This document shows, one piece after another, positions 12,861-27,503 of a DNA stretch of 64,000 nucleotides; the first letter of the stretch is position 1, and each line of letters starts with the position of its first letter. Under the pieces are notes generated by a model. That model was not told the origin of the DNA. It searched no databases and was given only the letters and a program-made list of their open reading frames with translations. The stretch lies in the NCBI GenBank assembly GCA_013397455.1, contig VYZB01000055.1:1879985-1943984 (forward strand), given 5' to 3'. The translations under genes were made by a program, and so were the position numbers. The stretch is from Crotophaga sulcirostris. Its lineage: Eukaryota; Chordata; Aves; Cuculiformes; Crotophagidae.

Positions 12861-15800
12861 TTACAACATAGAATCACTTAAAAGACTCATTGAAGCCCAA
12901 AACAGTTCATGCAGGCAAACCCTTGGTAGGAAAGTAAGAGATACACCCCTTACTGAGGAGGAGAGGTGCCTAGAGGTAGCTTAGCTGCTGCCTCAGCCTG
13001 TAGCCTCAAAATACAAATGATGACAAGATTGCAAGCAAGAATATCCCAAGCTTCACCGTTCTAGTTCACATCAGCAAACAGCTTCTCATACAGACTAATC
13101 TCTGGAATAGGCCCCCATCCTGCATGCTATTATAATAGAACTATAAATATTTAATTTGAAATAGAAGATACTAATAAGTGTCTTAAACAAAAGAAGATTG
13201 TGATAGGTTGGCAGACTGCCATGCTCATCTCCACTTTATACAGCACTTCCTTCTTGCGTTGAATTCCTAGATGACATCTGTCCAATGGAATTAATTGGTC
13301 TCTTTCTTGCCCCATGCTACTTCTGGTTTAATTAACCTGCCATTTGTCCAGTGGTGGATGATGTTCTTCCTATCGCTTCTCTTTTGCTCTTGATGTTCTC
13401 TATTGATGTGGGGTGTTTTCCAAATTTAGTTCCATTTTCCTCTTACAAGTTCCTGACCAATATTTTGTGACATCTTCTGCAGAAAGAACCACTGAGAGTC
13501 CAATGCAAAGTGAGCTATGATCAAAATCCATTGGCTTCAACAGCAGATAGATCCGGTTTTCACACCTTCCATATGCCTCAGCAGTCGTAGGACAGAAATG
13601 TGCATTGAAAAATGGAGTTGCACATGTGAGGAAGAAGAGATGACAAGACTGATTTGCAGAAAAGAAACAGTGTCTGTTTTCTCAGAAGCTGCAGCTTGAT
13701 CTCAGGTTACTGAAATATTTCCATTTACTTCATGGCTTCTCCTTTGCAGATATATCAGATATTAAATCCATCCAGTAAAGTACTTTCCCTTGTAATTACC
13801 AAATTACTAAAGTGCAAAAAGTCACAGAAGAGATGAAATGGATTTTAGAATTAGTCAGTAGTTTTTTAGTTCATTTTTACACTTTTCTCCATATGCCGAT
13901 TGACATTTCCCCATTACAGTATTTAAAACTTTTAAAAAGAAACTTAAGAATTTCTGGATAGAAAGAGGGAAGGAAAAAGAAAGTTCATCTTGCAAGTAAG
14001 TCCTCTTTCTTGGTAAACAGAAAGGATAAGACGATGATGTGTTGAGAAAGTATGAAAGCCATTCCTGAAAATTTCATCACTGTGGAAGAGCATAATGTCA
14101 GGTTACAACTAGCCCAAACTCATCCCCAAACCCTGATTTCCATCTCTTTCTGTTCCTGGGTACCTTTCAGAATTTACTCTTTGTGATAGCTGGTATCTGA
14201 TTTTTCCCATACCTTGACACATTGCCTAGTCTATGTGCCCACTCAGTGCCTTTTTACCTGGTCTATCAGAGCTGGTTTAGTCTGTGCCAGGGAGCCAAGT
14301 ATTCATAAAGCTGGGAAACATTCTCCAAGATCAAGAGAATATTCCTGTGCTATGAGCCAGTTGCCACAGCTACACTTGAGACAGCCATGGTCTCATCTCT
14401 TACATACTGCACTTGGCAGTGGTATTCATAGGACTGTAAACAGTCTGAGAGATGTGAGGCAGAGCCCTGTAACATTATTTCCTTTGCCTTCAAAAAGCAC
14501 TTCTGAAGTGCCCGGAGATGTCCCGTCTTAGGGGTTATTCTCAGTTAAGATAAATCAAGTGAAAATGTGTGACTTCTGTCAAAAGAAGAATAATGTTAGT
14601 GCTTATAAAAGCTCCTCTTCAGGTATGAACACCACACCGTTATGCATAACCTCTGTGTTTGATTTCTTTGTCATATTTTCTCATGCTGGAGATGGTCCCA
14701 AAGCAAACCTCTGAACACAAGCACAGAACATGATTAAGAATCAAAGCCTAGAACACCAGAACATGTTTGGCTTCTTGCTTGTGTCTTTATAGAGGACCAG
14801 GGAAATGCTTCAGTGCAAACACCCTTGAATATTTGTATGTTTTACACAGTAGGCCAAAATATTTACGCTTAACACTATTAATGTTTTGCTGACTAAACCT
14901 TTTCTACAATTCTAGCAATTGCCATTGACTCTGCAGGGGAGAGAAGCCTTGTTTGAGCCAAATACAAGGCTACCTCAGGCTTGTTTGCTCCTCAGATACT
15001 CTGATTTCTCCTTCAAGCCAAGAGAACATTACTCCTTACTACTGAATCCTTGAGGTGAGTTCCCATAATGTTCAGGCCATTAGACAAATCTCTGTGGATG
15101 CAGTGCTATGTGGTGTGGACCCACCATGCTTGTTTCAAGAGGACCAGATGAAGTGGTTTCCATTGGAAACTAATGGCCTGTGGTTATGACAAAAGTAAAA
15201 GACAAATTTCTCAGTTGTTTTACTCCTAGCAGTAATAAAATTGGATAGTATGTGAGATAATTACCTTAGCAAAGAGAAAAGGTCTTCAGTATGACCAAAG
15301 ACCTATGCCCATATCTCTCAAACCTAGAATGTACCTGTCCTCATTTTGAGAGAAAAGCCAGACTTACCTGCAAATTCCACTGCTGGAGATATGACATCAT
15401 CAGATAATTCTAGCAACCTAGGCTGTGCCTCTGTCCTTCTTATGCCCTTGTGGGACTCTTCAAATTCCACTGAAGGTTTCTGCTCTTCCAGTCCTCCAAT
15501 TTTCTTAGACACATCTCAGCAGTCTGTTGAAATCCCATACAAGTCAAGATAAAGTGTTAACCAAGCAATTTTTGCCATAAATCAAGCTTTTGCCCAGGTA
15601 TACACTGTCTTTTCCTCCTTGAAGTTGTTTCTGACAATCTCACTAAGTGAATTAACAAGTGTCACACTTCTAGAGGTATTTTACACCACTCATGTAAGAC
15701 TAGAAACTATCCAAACTATCACAAAGTATTTGAAATCCATCCTGGCTACTATCTCATGGGATATGACACAGGGGATATCTTAATGTATTTTCCTTGCACA

Positions 15801-18800
15801 CCCAAAATTTCATGGGAAATTAAATTATTTAAGACAGAAAAGATGAAACAAAAAAATTCATTTAAGTATCACTCCAGAATATTTCAGCATTGAACAGCTT
15901 TAATCACATTTACTAATCAAATCCCAGATAAAAACATCCATCTTCTAAAGTGAGAACAGAGAAAAATTAGGACAACATATATCTGTGAAAAAAGTTAGAC
16001 TTTTTTATTCCAGGAGAACTCAGCTAAAAGCTCCCTCCATTCAGGCACCTGGGTTTCGTTTCATAATAGCTTCGGTCCATTGTTCCTTATTATCAGAGCT
16101 GACTATGTTCAAGCTAAGGCAGATCTTGTTCCTAAATTTATGTCTCTGTGTGTGACCACTACAATATGTGTTTTGTATGCTTTTCCCTGAAAGCCTAATA
16201 TAGTGATACCTGTGACACGGCTTGGACTCCCCCTTTCATGTGTATTACCAACTCGAACTGCAACCTGCTGGTAGATTTTTCTTAAACTCTAAAATGAGGG
16301 TCTAACCTTCTCTTCTTTCTCTTTTTCTTCTCTGTTACCTATAATCTTGATTTGACTCACACAAAAGTGACACAGTGGGAAATCCACTCAAGAAGACTTT
16401 GACAACTAACAATGGAAACCTACCTACACGAAAGTTGACTGGTGGCGTTTATAGTGAAAAAATGTATTCAAGTTTAAAGATGTCATCTGTGTTAACTGAT
16501 CCGTGTTGGTTTTGTGTGTTTTTGTCAAAAGAAATGTGCTGCGGAGTCACCTCTGTTAGTGTAAAGAAAACTAGCCAGAACAACATCACCACTGAAAATG
16601 ATGGGTATACTCAGGGAAAAAAAAAAAAAATCCCCAAAATATTTAAGTTTGGGTAAATATGATTTTTAGGTTGGACCAAATCCAAAGAACTTACATGAAA
16701 CAGTGAAATGAGCATATTTAAATGAAACTAACATATAGAATTATTCATACTCCTGTTCCTTTTGCCTTCTCTCACATGAAAAACATTATTTTATGCAGTA
16801 CCAAAGGTGTGCTAAATGCATCTCATGGATTAAATTAAAATAAGACCACTGTAGGTTTTTCAGTAGTAGCTACTGATTCTTTTGGCTTCAGTTTTACAGT
16901 TGAAGCTGAGACATTTTACACAGATTCCTTTCTCCCTGGAATGAAAGAAATCCAGTTCTTGTTGTGAACCAACTTCCTTCATCAAATGGGACACCCAAGG
17001 CCCTAAGTTGCCATTGGAAATCTCAGGCATTTCATCCCCGAAAAGAGAACAGATGAAAGACAGTTGAGAATTCAAAGACACTAATACCCAAGTTAAAGGT
17101 CTTGACTGAATCTACGAGGATATTAAAGTAATTGATATTGTACAGCCAGTCCTCATGTCCTGTTCCACACCACTAGATCTACTCTACAAGGTCAGATCTT
17201 GCTGCTCTCAGCTGACTTGAAGCGGTTTGTCTCACCATTATGTTCGCTGCTAATGGACGCTTTTGTTGAAAAACATATCAAACGTCCTGCAAATGTGAAA
17301 CTCAGCCCCCAAATGGTCCTTTGGTTCAGGTTGCAAACATGTGAGGTGGAGCTGACACTACTACGACATCCCTGTGAAATGAAGGACAACAGGTAAACCT
17401 GGCAGCTCTTGGAACCTGAGGTTCTGAGGTGCAACGATGATGAACACTGCATAAAGTGTGAATGGAACAGAGAGGATCTGAAGGAAGAAAGAGCAGAGTG
17501 GCTGTCGCAACCCTCAGCTCATTCATCCAGGTCAGACAAGCCTGAAGCAAGGACAGAGTTCGGAGGGGTCTGTCCTGCTGTCCACACTGCCAGTGGTCTC
17601 CAGCCAAACAGAAGGCTTTAATAAGTGAACAGATTTGTAGATGGCAAATCTTTCCTATCTGTGTATTGCCTGCACCTGGGTGATGCCTGTTAATTTAAAT
17701 TCACTTAAAAATTTAAAGCGAGTAGGGGAAATAAAAATGCCGTTTCTTAAAATGAAACCATGTGAAGTGAAGCCACTTTATTCAATTGCTTTTCGCTAAT
17801 CCAAGTTCTTTGTTACCCCTCATGGTGCAGGGAAGTTGTTCATAAAAAAAAGTCACTTGGCTGCTTTAGCAAAATTCCTGCAGTAAAACAGGAGCTAAAC
17901 CACATCATATGTACAACAAGGAGTACCCCAGAAGATTCAATGAGAAGCAAATTAGTTGGAATGAGTGACTGGAGAAGGAATTTCATTTCCTGCTATTGTG
18001 GCAACCCTGATTTTGCTGTGCAGGTCCTGAACATGCTTATTACAGAGAATAAGAACTCTCCAAGTCAGCAGGCATCATGACTGCATCTTCTTTACAGCCC
18101 CTTTAGACCAGGTAAACTTTGGGACTTGGTTAATGCCTATCCCAGACTGCCAGGGATGCAATTAGGAGATGTCACTTCATTCCAGCCATCAACAGGCATT
18201 TTCTGGAATGCTACCTGCTACACAGTACATCTTCCCAGATGCACCCTCCACCTCAGCCCACAGAAGGGCAATCACAGCACCAAGACTCCCATGTCACCCA
18301 CCTGATTTCTCCTACAGCTTCACTGCCAGAGAATTCTCAGCATCAGGCCTCCACCTAAATTCTCCAACCAGGAAATCTCCAAAACGTCTGTGATTAAACA
18401 AAGCAAAACAAAAGGCCCTTTAAATTCTACTATAGAGAGGAAGTGTTCAAGTGCAGATGGGGGTTACTGTGTCTCATGTAGTCAGGGTAACTGACCCAGC
18501 AATACTTGCCCAAAGGAAGAGACAATATTTGAAATGTCTGCTAGAAACAATTATGTAGTTGACCTTAAAGTATGGGTCTTTCTGCTCTTATTTTTTTAGG
18601 AGAGCATTATAAAAAAAAAATAAATAAAAGAAAACAAAGCCAGAAAGGCTCCCAACTCTTTGAAGGTCCTGTTTGTGCTGAAACAGGCTCTGTGCATTGG
18701 TAATTGGCCTCTCAGAGCCCAGGGGACACGAGGCCAAGACAGTGCTCAGCAGGCACCGTTGCCATGCTCAGCACTTCTGCAACCACTTGCACCCCCTGCC

Positions 18801-21800
18801 CTGCTGCAGGGTCTCGGCTGCAGCAGGATGTGTCCCAGGCCCTGTCCCACAGCCTGCTCTCACCACCCTCCTTGCTCAACCTCCCCCCCACCCCTGCTCA
18901 GTGTTACCAGCCCTTCTGCAATGCTCCCATCCCTTCTCTCCTTTGTGAGAGATCTCACAGAGACATGATTGAGGCAAGGATGTCAGTTTGTGGGTGAAGG
19001 ACTCAAGTCCTGGTGTCACTGGTGGACGTGGTCTCTTTCACGAGGATAAAGTATGTAGGCACCTACCTCCACGAACAGCCCAAAGGAGAAGCAAAAGAGC
19101 AAATCCACAAACATGAACCTTGTCTGTTCTTCAGCACTGTTTACTGTTTCATGTAAAACAAGTAGCAGAAATGATGGAAAGTCTCTGTGGGTATTTCTTA
19201 CTTTGGGAGACAGGTGGGGGATGGATACAAGAGGCACCTACTCTGCCTGGCAGTAAGGTCAAAGCTGACCCCATAAGCAACTGTCTCAGACACCCAGGCC
19301 AGGTCAGAAAACACCTCTGCTTCTGGGCACCAGTCCCATGAGTTTTAGAAGGAATTCACTGCTTGACACGTAGGGTGGCCCAGAATTCACCAAGGTGCCC
19401 AGCACCAAAGGAGTAGGAGGTACCAGGGAGACACCTCAGAATGGGAAGATGTCCACACTGGTAGTAACTTCTCTGCAGGACACGCTTGTCCCCAAGGGCT
19501 TGTAGTGTTTCACATGCTGTTCTTTACCTTTTACCCAGGGCAGGGCTGGCTCTCTTGCAGCCGAGGAGAGGGAGGAGATGTCCCGCTGGTCGCACAGGGA
19601 AGCCTGAGGCTGCTGGCCAAGGAATTGCTCAGGTTTTCTTGGCGCTGGCACTGTCTTGGCTTGGAGGCAGACAGCATGGCAGTCCCTGTGCACAGACACA
19701 CCCAGACAGGTAGAAAGTTTCTCTACTCCTCTACAAGCAATGTTGTCTCGGCAGAAGCACGCGTAGGCCAGGTTTTGTACTTGTCCCTTCCACCCTCATG
19801 ACCATGTGGATTAGAAACAAAGAAGGATCTCCATCAAGACCATGAACTTTTCATGGGTAGCCACTTTATTTTCCTGCTCAATCAAGAGAGGAGACACTGA
19901 CAGGTCCCAGCAGTGTCCCCATGGCCCCTCGGGAAGGGAAAGCTCGTTGTGAGCCCGGAAGAGGTGCACAGCATCGTCCCTTTGGACTCCTGCTCCTCCT
20001 TCCCCTCTGGGGCCATGGGTGAGGGCAATCACGTAACACGAATGCACAAACGCGTGTGCGTGGCCGTGCACAGAGTGGGTGATTTCAACCTTGCTGGTCC
20101 CAGGGAATTCAAACCATTAAAAAAAAAATAATTAAGCCTCACCAATATCTTTGCTTTAAAAATCAAAACAACAATAACAAAACCACCAGTTGGGTTAATT
20201 ACAGTAGAGCAGAGAGCAATCTCTAAGATGTAAATACATTTCCATGAACATTAAAACCAAACTCCTCTCTAAAGTGTTTTTCTTTCACAAGCAAGCAAGA
20301 AAATGCATCGGATAAAACAAACTTTGCTTATTTTAGTTTCGACTCAATTACCTGTTAATGGAAAAAATCTGGCACCACTAATAATGAGGCAGGAATGAGA
20401 TCACTGTTCTGGAGGCCTGGCTTGTCAGGGAAGCTTGCAACAAGAGGTGCATTTATCTGCCTTTCTATAACCCTTTTCAAGCACTCTGTCAGGGAGCCCA
20501 AACTGAACAGCCAGTTTAGGAGGAACTTGGAACCTGCTCCAGGCCCCCTCAGCCCTCTGGGAAAAGGAAAATTATTGTTGGCAAGTCTGCCTGGCTCCAG
20601 AAGTTGATCCAGTGCCCCCCACTTGCCCATGCAGCAGCAGACAGAGCTAAGAATTTTGTTATAATTAAATAACGGAGTGCTGATTGGTTGCTGGAGGTGG
20701 TCTTGAAACTGGTGTTTAAGGCAGCGGAGAACAACGGTTACTATTCATAGAAAAAGCAGAGTCTTAAAATCCATCTGTTTCGTTCCAAATTTAGGCCAAA
20801 AAAATGCTCACTCACTGTCTTTAAAAATACCACCTGCTTCACTATTTTGTATAATGTGCCATTATATAAGTTTGAAGGAGGAGCAGGCAGGGAGGCAGCG
20901 GGGGCTGAGAAGGGGTGGGGGGAACAGATTAAAAAGATATAGTTAGATCCCAAAATATCCCAGCAGAGTATTCAAAAGGGAACACAAGATAAGGGTGCAA
21001 AGGAGATATTTTCTCGGGAAGATTGAAACCAGGGTGTTTGCTAGTGCCTAGGAACCGGCTACTACAAATGTGCTTGTTTGCAAATAAGATCAGAATCTCT
21101 TATCAATATAAAAAAAAAAATAAAACTGCAATAAAACCTTTTTGCTCATCCACTTCCATTCCTCACCACGCTACAAGACTGTGGAATCACCTCAAGCCTT
21201 TCCTACCTTGCAGAACTTTCTGGTGCAAGGCCAGGGCAGGTCACTGCAGCCTGCCCAGCCAGAGCCCCTGCCAGCAGGTACCTCCCAAATGGGGCTGTGC
21301 TCCTCCTCAGTGAGCTGGTGCAAGCACATAACTGGAAGAAAGGAGGCAAGGATCTGGTAACACCACATCTACTTTTCCAGCATTGCTCTATGAGCAGTAA
21401 CAGTAATGAGGTCTGGTGTCCTGCAGATGTGTCTTCTCTCTCCCCATTGTCCTTCCCCTCCCCTTGCTTTCCTGCTGCAATCTTACATAACATTACACAC
21501 TGCAGCTGCAGTATTTCCAGTTTTCCCTATACCCTTAACTCTCTCCCATGTCCCTTGTTCCCTCCAACACCCCAATGCTCTCCATGTCTCCTACCTAATC
21601 TTCTTGGCCTGCCAGCTGGGCAGGAGAGCACAAATGCTGATCCAGAAGTAGATGTGTGATAATTGGCCATCTGGCCACTGCCAGACAGAATGGATAACAG
21701 CTGAGCTCTCCCTGCCTTTTCTTCAGCAGTGGATCTGGAAAGCCTCTCAGTGCCGGCAGAGATTTCCCTGGAACTCAGAGGGACTTTATCATCTCCGAGA

Positions 21801-24800
21801 GTCTGACTGCTGCTGTCAGATCTGGTTCAAAATGCCAGAAGATTCAAGAATTACCAGGAGAGGGTCAAACAGATGGAGAGAGAACATGACTTTGTGATGT
21901 CCACTGCCTTAGAGGTCCAGGCTAACAAACCCCCGCCCCACATTAAATGCATTTCCAACCTCAGAAAAAGAGCAACCCCTCAATCATGGATGCCAGTCAT
22001 GAGTGAATATTTTAGTTTGATCCCTGAAGAAAATCAGTCCAGGCATTGGCAGACTCCTGTCCTCAGAGAGTCCTTAAAATGGGTTGGTGACGTTATTGAC
22101 AGTGATGGGTGGTTGGGATGCATTCACTTATCGCAGGTCTGCCTTCAAAGTCTCAAGATGTTTTCAAAGAACATCTTCAAATTAATGCCAAAGTACCAGT
22201 CTTCTCTTTTTATAATATAGCAATTGGTACAATCTCTGAGCAAATTTGCATATTCATAGTTTTATGGCTCCAAGATCTTTAGCTTTCCTGTCCAGCAAAG
22301 ACCACTGAAGCTCAGTGTTGCTCCTGTACTGAATTTAGCCTTCAACCGGAGCATCTTTCCCAAAACAGCATCCAAAATCTGGACCCAAACACTTACGTGG
22401 TAAAGCACTCTTATGTGTGTGCCAGATATAGCTGGGCAGCACTGGTTTTATTATTATTATTTTGTTGTTTATTTGTTGATTATTTATATTGTTTTATTAT
22501 TTTTTTAATTGTTTGTTTTATTATTATTATTATTTTGCTTTTGTGATGGCTGAAATGGCCCATGCAACTATTCTACTGTGAATTTTCTTTATGTCTTTTT
22601 ATGGTCTAATGAAATGAACAGGACTTTAAAGATTGCTTTCTTTCCTGCCTTTCCCTTCTTTTTTTTTTCCTTTTAAGCAAAGTTTAAAACCATGTGGCCC
22701 TGCTTTATTGAGTCAGCAATTGCTTAAACTTTTTAAAATTCCATACACTAAGTGAAAAATGAGATTTACAAAACTAATGGAAAATAAATGTCTCCCAAAC
22801 ATGCAATACATGGACTTGCTTCCTTGCCTTATCCTGTAAAACCAGATGGAAGCAATAGCTACAGTGAATTACCTACTGTATTTTGGGCCTATGCTGTCCT
22901 GTGGCAGCCACGTACAAGGACAGAACCTGCCAGTTTGTCACCGTCCCGCTCTGGAGGCTGCCCTCACTTGCATGGATCTAGGGGTGATCAAGCCATACAC
23001 TTGTAGCCAGTCCATCACCCTCCTTTACACCTACAGTGTTTGGGAAGGACTGTCTTTCCCTAATGTTTCCAGTGCATCTTGTTCAATTAGGGTCCTTGGT
23101 TGTGACTCCTGGGCACAAAGGAATTCCATAAAAATAGTGGTAATTTTCTCCCAGAAGGCTTGACCCAGGTCAGGTCCTCCAAGCAAGGGAAATTTGGAGG
23201 CAAATCTGAAGGCATAAACCCATCAAAGGACACAGCCAATGCACAACCTACAGGAAATCCAAGTGGTTGCTGTCCCAGGAACAAGCCGTTGCTTTCCACA
23301 GCAAACAAGAGTTCCCAACATGAGTTATCCACCACACATGAGCCCTGTTCAACCTGTCTTTTGAACAAGTGCCTCTCTTACTGCACACACAGAATCTGAA
23401 CAGGAACAGTGTATTTGGACTCTGCTTTCCAAAAGCTTGCTAATAAAGCAGCCAGCAAAGAACACGCGATTTGCTGAATATAGGAATCTTACCTTGACAG
23501 TGTCTCCTTTGAATCATGGCATTCAAAGATCTCCCTGGAGCCCCATGTTTTACATTAGAAGAGAGCAGTTATCCCCAGCAGAGATGCAGCACATGTGTCT
23601 GGCTGATGGATGGACATGCTCTAGCAAGAGTCAAAACTTTTAGAAAAATTAAAAAAAAAAATATACTCCCTAGAAACTCCAAATAGCAGGAGAGTAGTTT
23701 GAGCATCACATTCAATTTGCTGGCTACCAACAACAGCAAGATCTGGCATCTTCCACGAGGGCTTAGCAGCAACGTCCTCTTCCCCGCCAGAGTCCCATGG
23801 CACCTGTGATGCCCACAGGTAACACGTTCCACTCAAGTCAAGGGGACATGTAAGACCACAACAGACACAGCATCAGGCCTTGGGTTAAGCAAGAGAAATG
23901 GACTGGTAAAAAATTCACTGTGACTTAATCCTTCTAATAGGAAACATTAAATACTCACATATATTACCCTTTATTAACACGTTTGAAACTAAAAAAAAAA
24001 AGGCTTCTGGCTTGTAAACTGAGTATTAAAAAAAGTGGTAGCAATTTAAAGTACTATATATGCTGTTTAAACAGTTCTTGGTACTTCACCCAGTTTTTGG
24101 TTTTATCAGACTCCTCAGTGAGGGACAGCAGGATCTCAGCACCAGGGCAGGACTTCCCAAAATTGCCTCACTCCCAGGTCTCTGCAGAAAATCACTCATT
24201 TTCCCACACAAGGAAGAACACTTACCCCTCCTGCAGAGTCCATCAAGATGGTTTGAAGAGAAAAGCATTACCTGAGCAATACACTGGCAGGTGAGCAGGG
24301 AACAAGCCTGCTCTGAGCCCTTTGCATCTGACTGCTCCCAAGTGCCATTGCAGGAATCACTATGGCTGAGATTTTCCAAGATGACTGGCGTTATGGTGAC
24401 ATCCACTTGTGAGAGATTCCAGGAAATTACAAAGCTTAAATCCCTACTTAGTTTAAAAAATCCAAACGAATCATAAAAATCCTTGGATCTAAGTTCTTCC
24501 TCATCCTGCAGCACCTGTAGGTATTGCTGCATCAGGCGGATGCTCAGCACTAAGAGCAGGCTGTGCTGCAGGGAATCATTGCATTAAAAAAATATAAATA
24601 TATGCAAAAAATGGGTTCAAATCTATCCAGGAGATAAACCCTACAGCCAGCACAAGGAGTCTGACTAATTAGGGCTACCTAAGCTCTCCTGTGTGACCTT
24701 TACAGTGCATCAGCCTGCGCTGTGGGATCACCAGTTTGGACAAAAATGTCTTAAAACTGAAGGCATCATCAAGGCCTGGTCTCCTGTCCTCCTGTCAGGA

Positions 24801-24847
24801 TCACAACACACAGAGGGATGACATTACTGTAGCTCATATGCTATTTT
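12861..24847. other. Intergenic, no gene recognised
   Basis: This is mostly AT-rich DNA. Low-complexity TTA/TTTA sequence lies at about 22441-22540. GC is higher at about 18700-18950 and 19450-20100, without a recognisable exon. The longer open frames there show no domain and no splice structure. Confidence 0.55.
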
Positions 24848-25376
24848 GGAGGATCATAAAACTGTTTGGGTTGGAAGGGACTCAAAGCCCCATCCAACCT
24901 GGCCTTGAACACCTCCAGGGATGGGGCAGCCACCCCAGCTTCCCCGGGCAGCCTGGGCCAGGGCCTCACCACCCTCACAGGAAAATATTTCTTCCCAAGA
25001 TCTCACTTAAATCTCCCCTCTTTCAGCTTAAAACCATTCCCCTTTGTCCTATCCCTGCATTCCCTGATCAAGAGCCCCTCCCCAGCTTTCCTGGAGCCCC
25101 TTTCAGCACTGGAGGCTGCTCTAAGGTCTCCCTGCAGCCTTCTCTTCTCCAGGCTGAACAACCCCAACTCTCTCAGCCTGTCCTCACACAGGAGGTGCTC
25201 CAGCCCTCAGATCATCTCCATGGCCTCCTCTGGATTTGCTCCAACAGCTCCACGTCCTTCCTGTGCTGAGGACTCCAGAAATGGACACAGGGCTCCAGGT
25301 GGGGTCTCACAAGAGCAGAGTGGAGGGGCAGAATGCCCTCCCTCAACCTCTTGGTCACAGTGCTTTGTCTTTTGCC
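24848..25376 (-). mobile_element. CR1 LINE 3' fragment, antisense
   Basis: About 530 bp begin with the complement of the CR1 3' end ('tttgggttggaagggac') and run through 'ccatccaacctggccttgaa', 'cagcttaaaaccattcccc' and 'ccaggctgaacaaccccaac' to 'caggtggggtctcac', in the order expected for antisense CR1. The plus-strand open frames across it are antisense artefacts. It is one of the younger-looking CR1s here and supports a bird genome. Confidence 0.92.
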
Positions 25377-25660
25377 AAATCACACGCCATTTGCATTAAA
25401 AATAAAAAAAAGATTTTCAGCTATTACAACAAAACCCTGCTGAGCACAGAGTGCAAAACAGACTGAGCAGGTGGCAGCACGGGAACCCAAAGAAAACAGA
25501 GGACTTGTCACCACCAGAGCTAGCAGCAAACTGCCACAATTCTCTCAAAATATTTCTCAAGGAAGTTGCTCACCTGGGCTGTAAATCTTTTTGGCCAGAG
25601 TAAAATACAGTCAACGCATGAATGAGTTGACAAGTCATTCTCTGCACATACTAAGTTGCT

Positions 25661-25666
25661 TTTATT
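25661..25666 (-). terminator. Polyadenylation signal AATAAA (distal)
   Basis: The sense strand reads ATTAATAAAAGCAAC. Downstream, 'agtatgtgcag' and 'gcgttgactgt' give modest GU-rich sequence. This is the last AATAAA before the intergenic CR1, so cleavage is expected around 25635-25650. Confidence 0.6.
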
Positions 25667-25707
25667 AATCCAGAACTGCATGCTACAGATACTGTACAGC
25701 ATGAACA

Positions 25708-25713
25708 TTTATT
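25708..25713 (-). terminator. Polyadenylation signal AATAAA (proximal)
   Basis: A second AATAAA lies 47 nt upstream of the distal signal on the sense strand. It would place cleavage near 25685-25695. Which signal is used cannot be decided from sequence. Confidence 0.5.
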
Positions 25714-27503
25714 CATTACAAAAAATGGCTTCCAAACCATTAAAAATGAAAATCGGAATAAGAGCATAAAACGGAACAGTAACATCACAACTGTTAGGAA
25801 ACATTCAAAGTATTCACAAAAAATGTTATAGTTAGCATCTTAATAAACCAGAGAAAAATCTGAGACAGTTTTACAATCGCTTCATGTCAACTACAATGGC
25901 ACTGAATGAACAGATGAACAATTTTTCAGCTTTATACAGCGTTTTTTGCAACATCAACATGCCTAGGTTTTTTTTTTTTTGTTTTAAGTTTGCTACCTAC
26001 CTGTATGTAGTAAGTGTACATAGAAGTGGCAGTCTGATTTTCCTTTTATGAATAATCTAATATACAGAATTTGGCCCTTAAGGGTTTATACCTCTTCATT
26101 TTAAATGCTTTCCGGACAATCTGCTACCAAACACGTCTGTTATAGGTGACATTAAAACTACATACATATCTACCTATGTAACATCACAGCAAAACAGGAT
26201 GAACAAAAAAATTACAGCATTAAAAAAAAAAAAAAAAAGAATAAAAGTTTGTCGGGAGAAAGTTAAAAAGTCACTGAGAGTTTTGGCACATAAAAATTTT
26301 GCACACAGCCTACAGTCCTAATGTCGCAGGGGATTCAGCTGCAGTTCTGAATGGGAGACACTTGGACCTTGCTATTTTTCAAACAGTGTTGCTAAAAATT
26401 CCCGCTAAATTTTCAAGTCTTTTTTGTGTGTAATGGCTTTTAAAGCAATTTGTTTTTTTTCTTTACACTATTGATCCTTGAAACAAAAAGCATCTGCGAA
26501 ATGTCCATTTGGTGGCAACTGTGTTTCATATAGCAAAAAAAAAAATAAAAATCATGAAAGGAAATCAAAAACAAAAATCCCGGAAAAAATATATATATAC
26601 ACATTTATATATAAACTTAAAAACCTTGTACAAATGAGTTGTTATATATAAGATGCTTACACTAAGGGGGGAAAAAAAACTTTATACAATGTCAAGAAAA
26701 AAAGGAAGAAAAAAAACATTTAAAAAGGGACAACATACAGATACAACAAGCAATTTCTAAAGCAATAAATACTACTGGTCCAATAGCGTTGTGATACTTT
26801 TAATTGTTGAGTAGCGTTCCCTCCCCCAAAAAGAACAACACCATGGAACAAGGTATATTAACACATTTTTTTTTAACCCTTTGTTTCTGTACATTTAAAC
26901 AATAACAAGTAACATCACAATAAAGGTTGTTTCACACAAGGAAGGAAAAAAAAAAGAAGTAGTAGCGGCACCGCATTCATTGTGCCCTTAAAGGTTTAAA
27001 AACCAGATGTAAAATGATTGGTTCGCAAGCTCGTATTTAATACAAATAATAAAGAACCAATGCCTCCGGCAAGGGCTGCTTCAAAATTGCTTCTTTTTTT
27101 TTTTTTTAATTTTTAAAATCAGTCTTTAAAACTAAGCTATTGGAACTACATAACAATTATGTATATATATATATTTTTTAAACGCTACAAAGACTTTAAA
27201 CAGCTGTTGATAAAAATTTTGGCAGAATCATGAGGCTTTTCTCATCTACATATTTAAAAAGGAGAAATTGAAATAAGAATGGGTCAAATATTGACCAATG
27301 AACTCGATAAAACATCAACTAATGTAGCCACGTGGCACGAATTAAAAACGAAACTGAAAAACGACGACGGACAGCGGACGACGAGGAGGAGGAGAAGGAA
27401 ATAAAAACATCAAAGAAAATGAAAAAAAAAAAACACCAAACAAAAATCCCAACAGAATTCACCCCCCCTCCAAAGGAAACGGAAAGGGCTAACGAGGCTA
27501 AAG

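Larger units (their letters stand above)
25640..27503 (-). other. TCF7L2: TCF7L2 3' untranslated region
   Basis: About 1.85 kb of AT-rich sequence follows the stop codon. On the sense strand it has several homopolymer runs (A and T tracts near 25970, 26221, 27091), a TATATATA stretch near 27170, and no further extension of the coding frame. The downstream limit is inferred from the AATAAA signals at 25708-25713 and 25661-25666, the only two I found in this stretch. The exact cleavage site cannot be seen. Confidence 0.75.

Noticed and set aside
19800..20100. CpG-containing block as a promoter or retroviral LTR
   Set aside because: No terminal repeats, TATA-polyA arrangement or adjacent coding sequence seen; left as unassigned intergenic DNA.
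1..25000. HABP2 exons in the downstream flank
   Set aside because: Expected neighbour by vertebrate synteny, but no kringle, EGF or protease exon was seen.
24736..25399. Two overlapping plus-strand open frames of about 177 residues
   Set aside because: They lie across an antisense CR1 fragment and read its complement; the Pro/Leu/Ser-rich translation is an artefact of the repeat.
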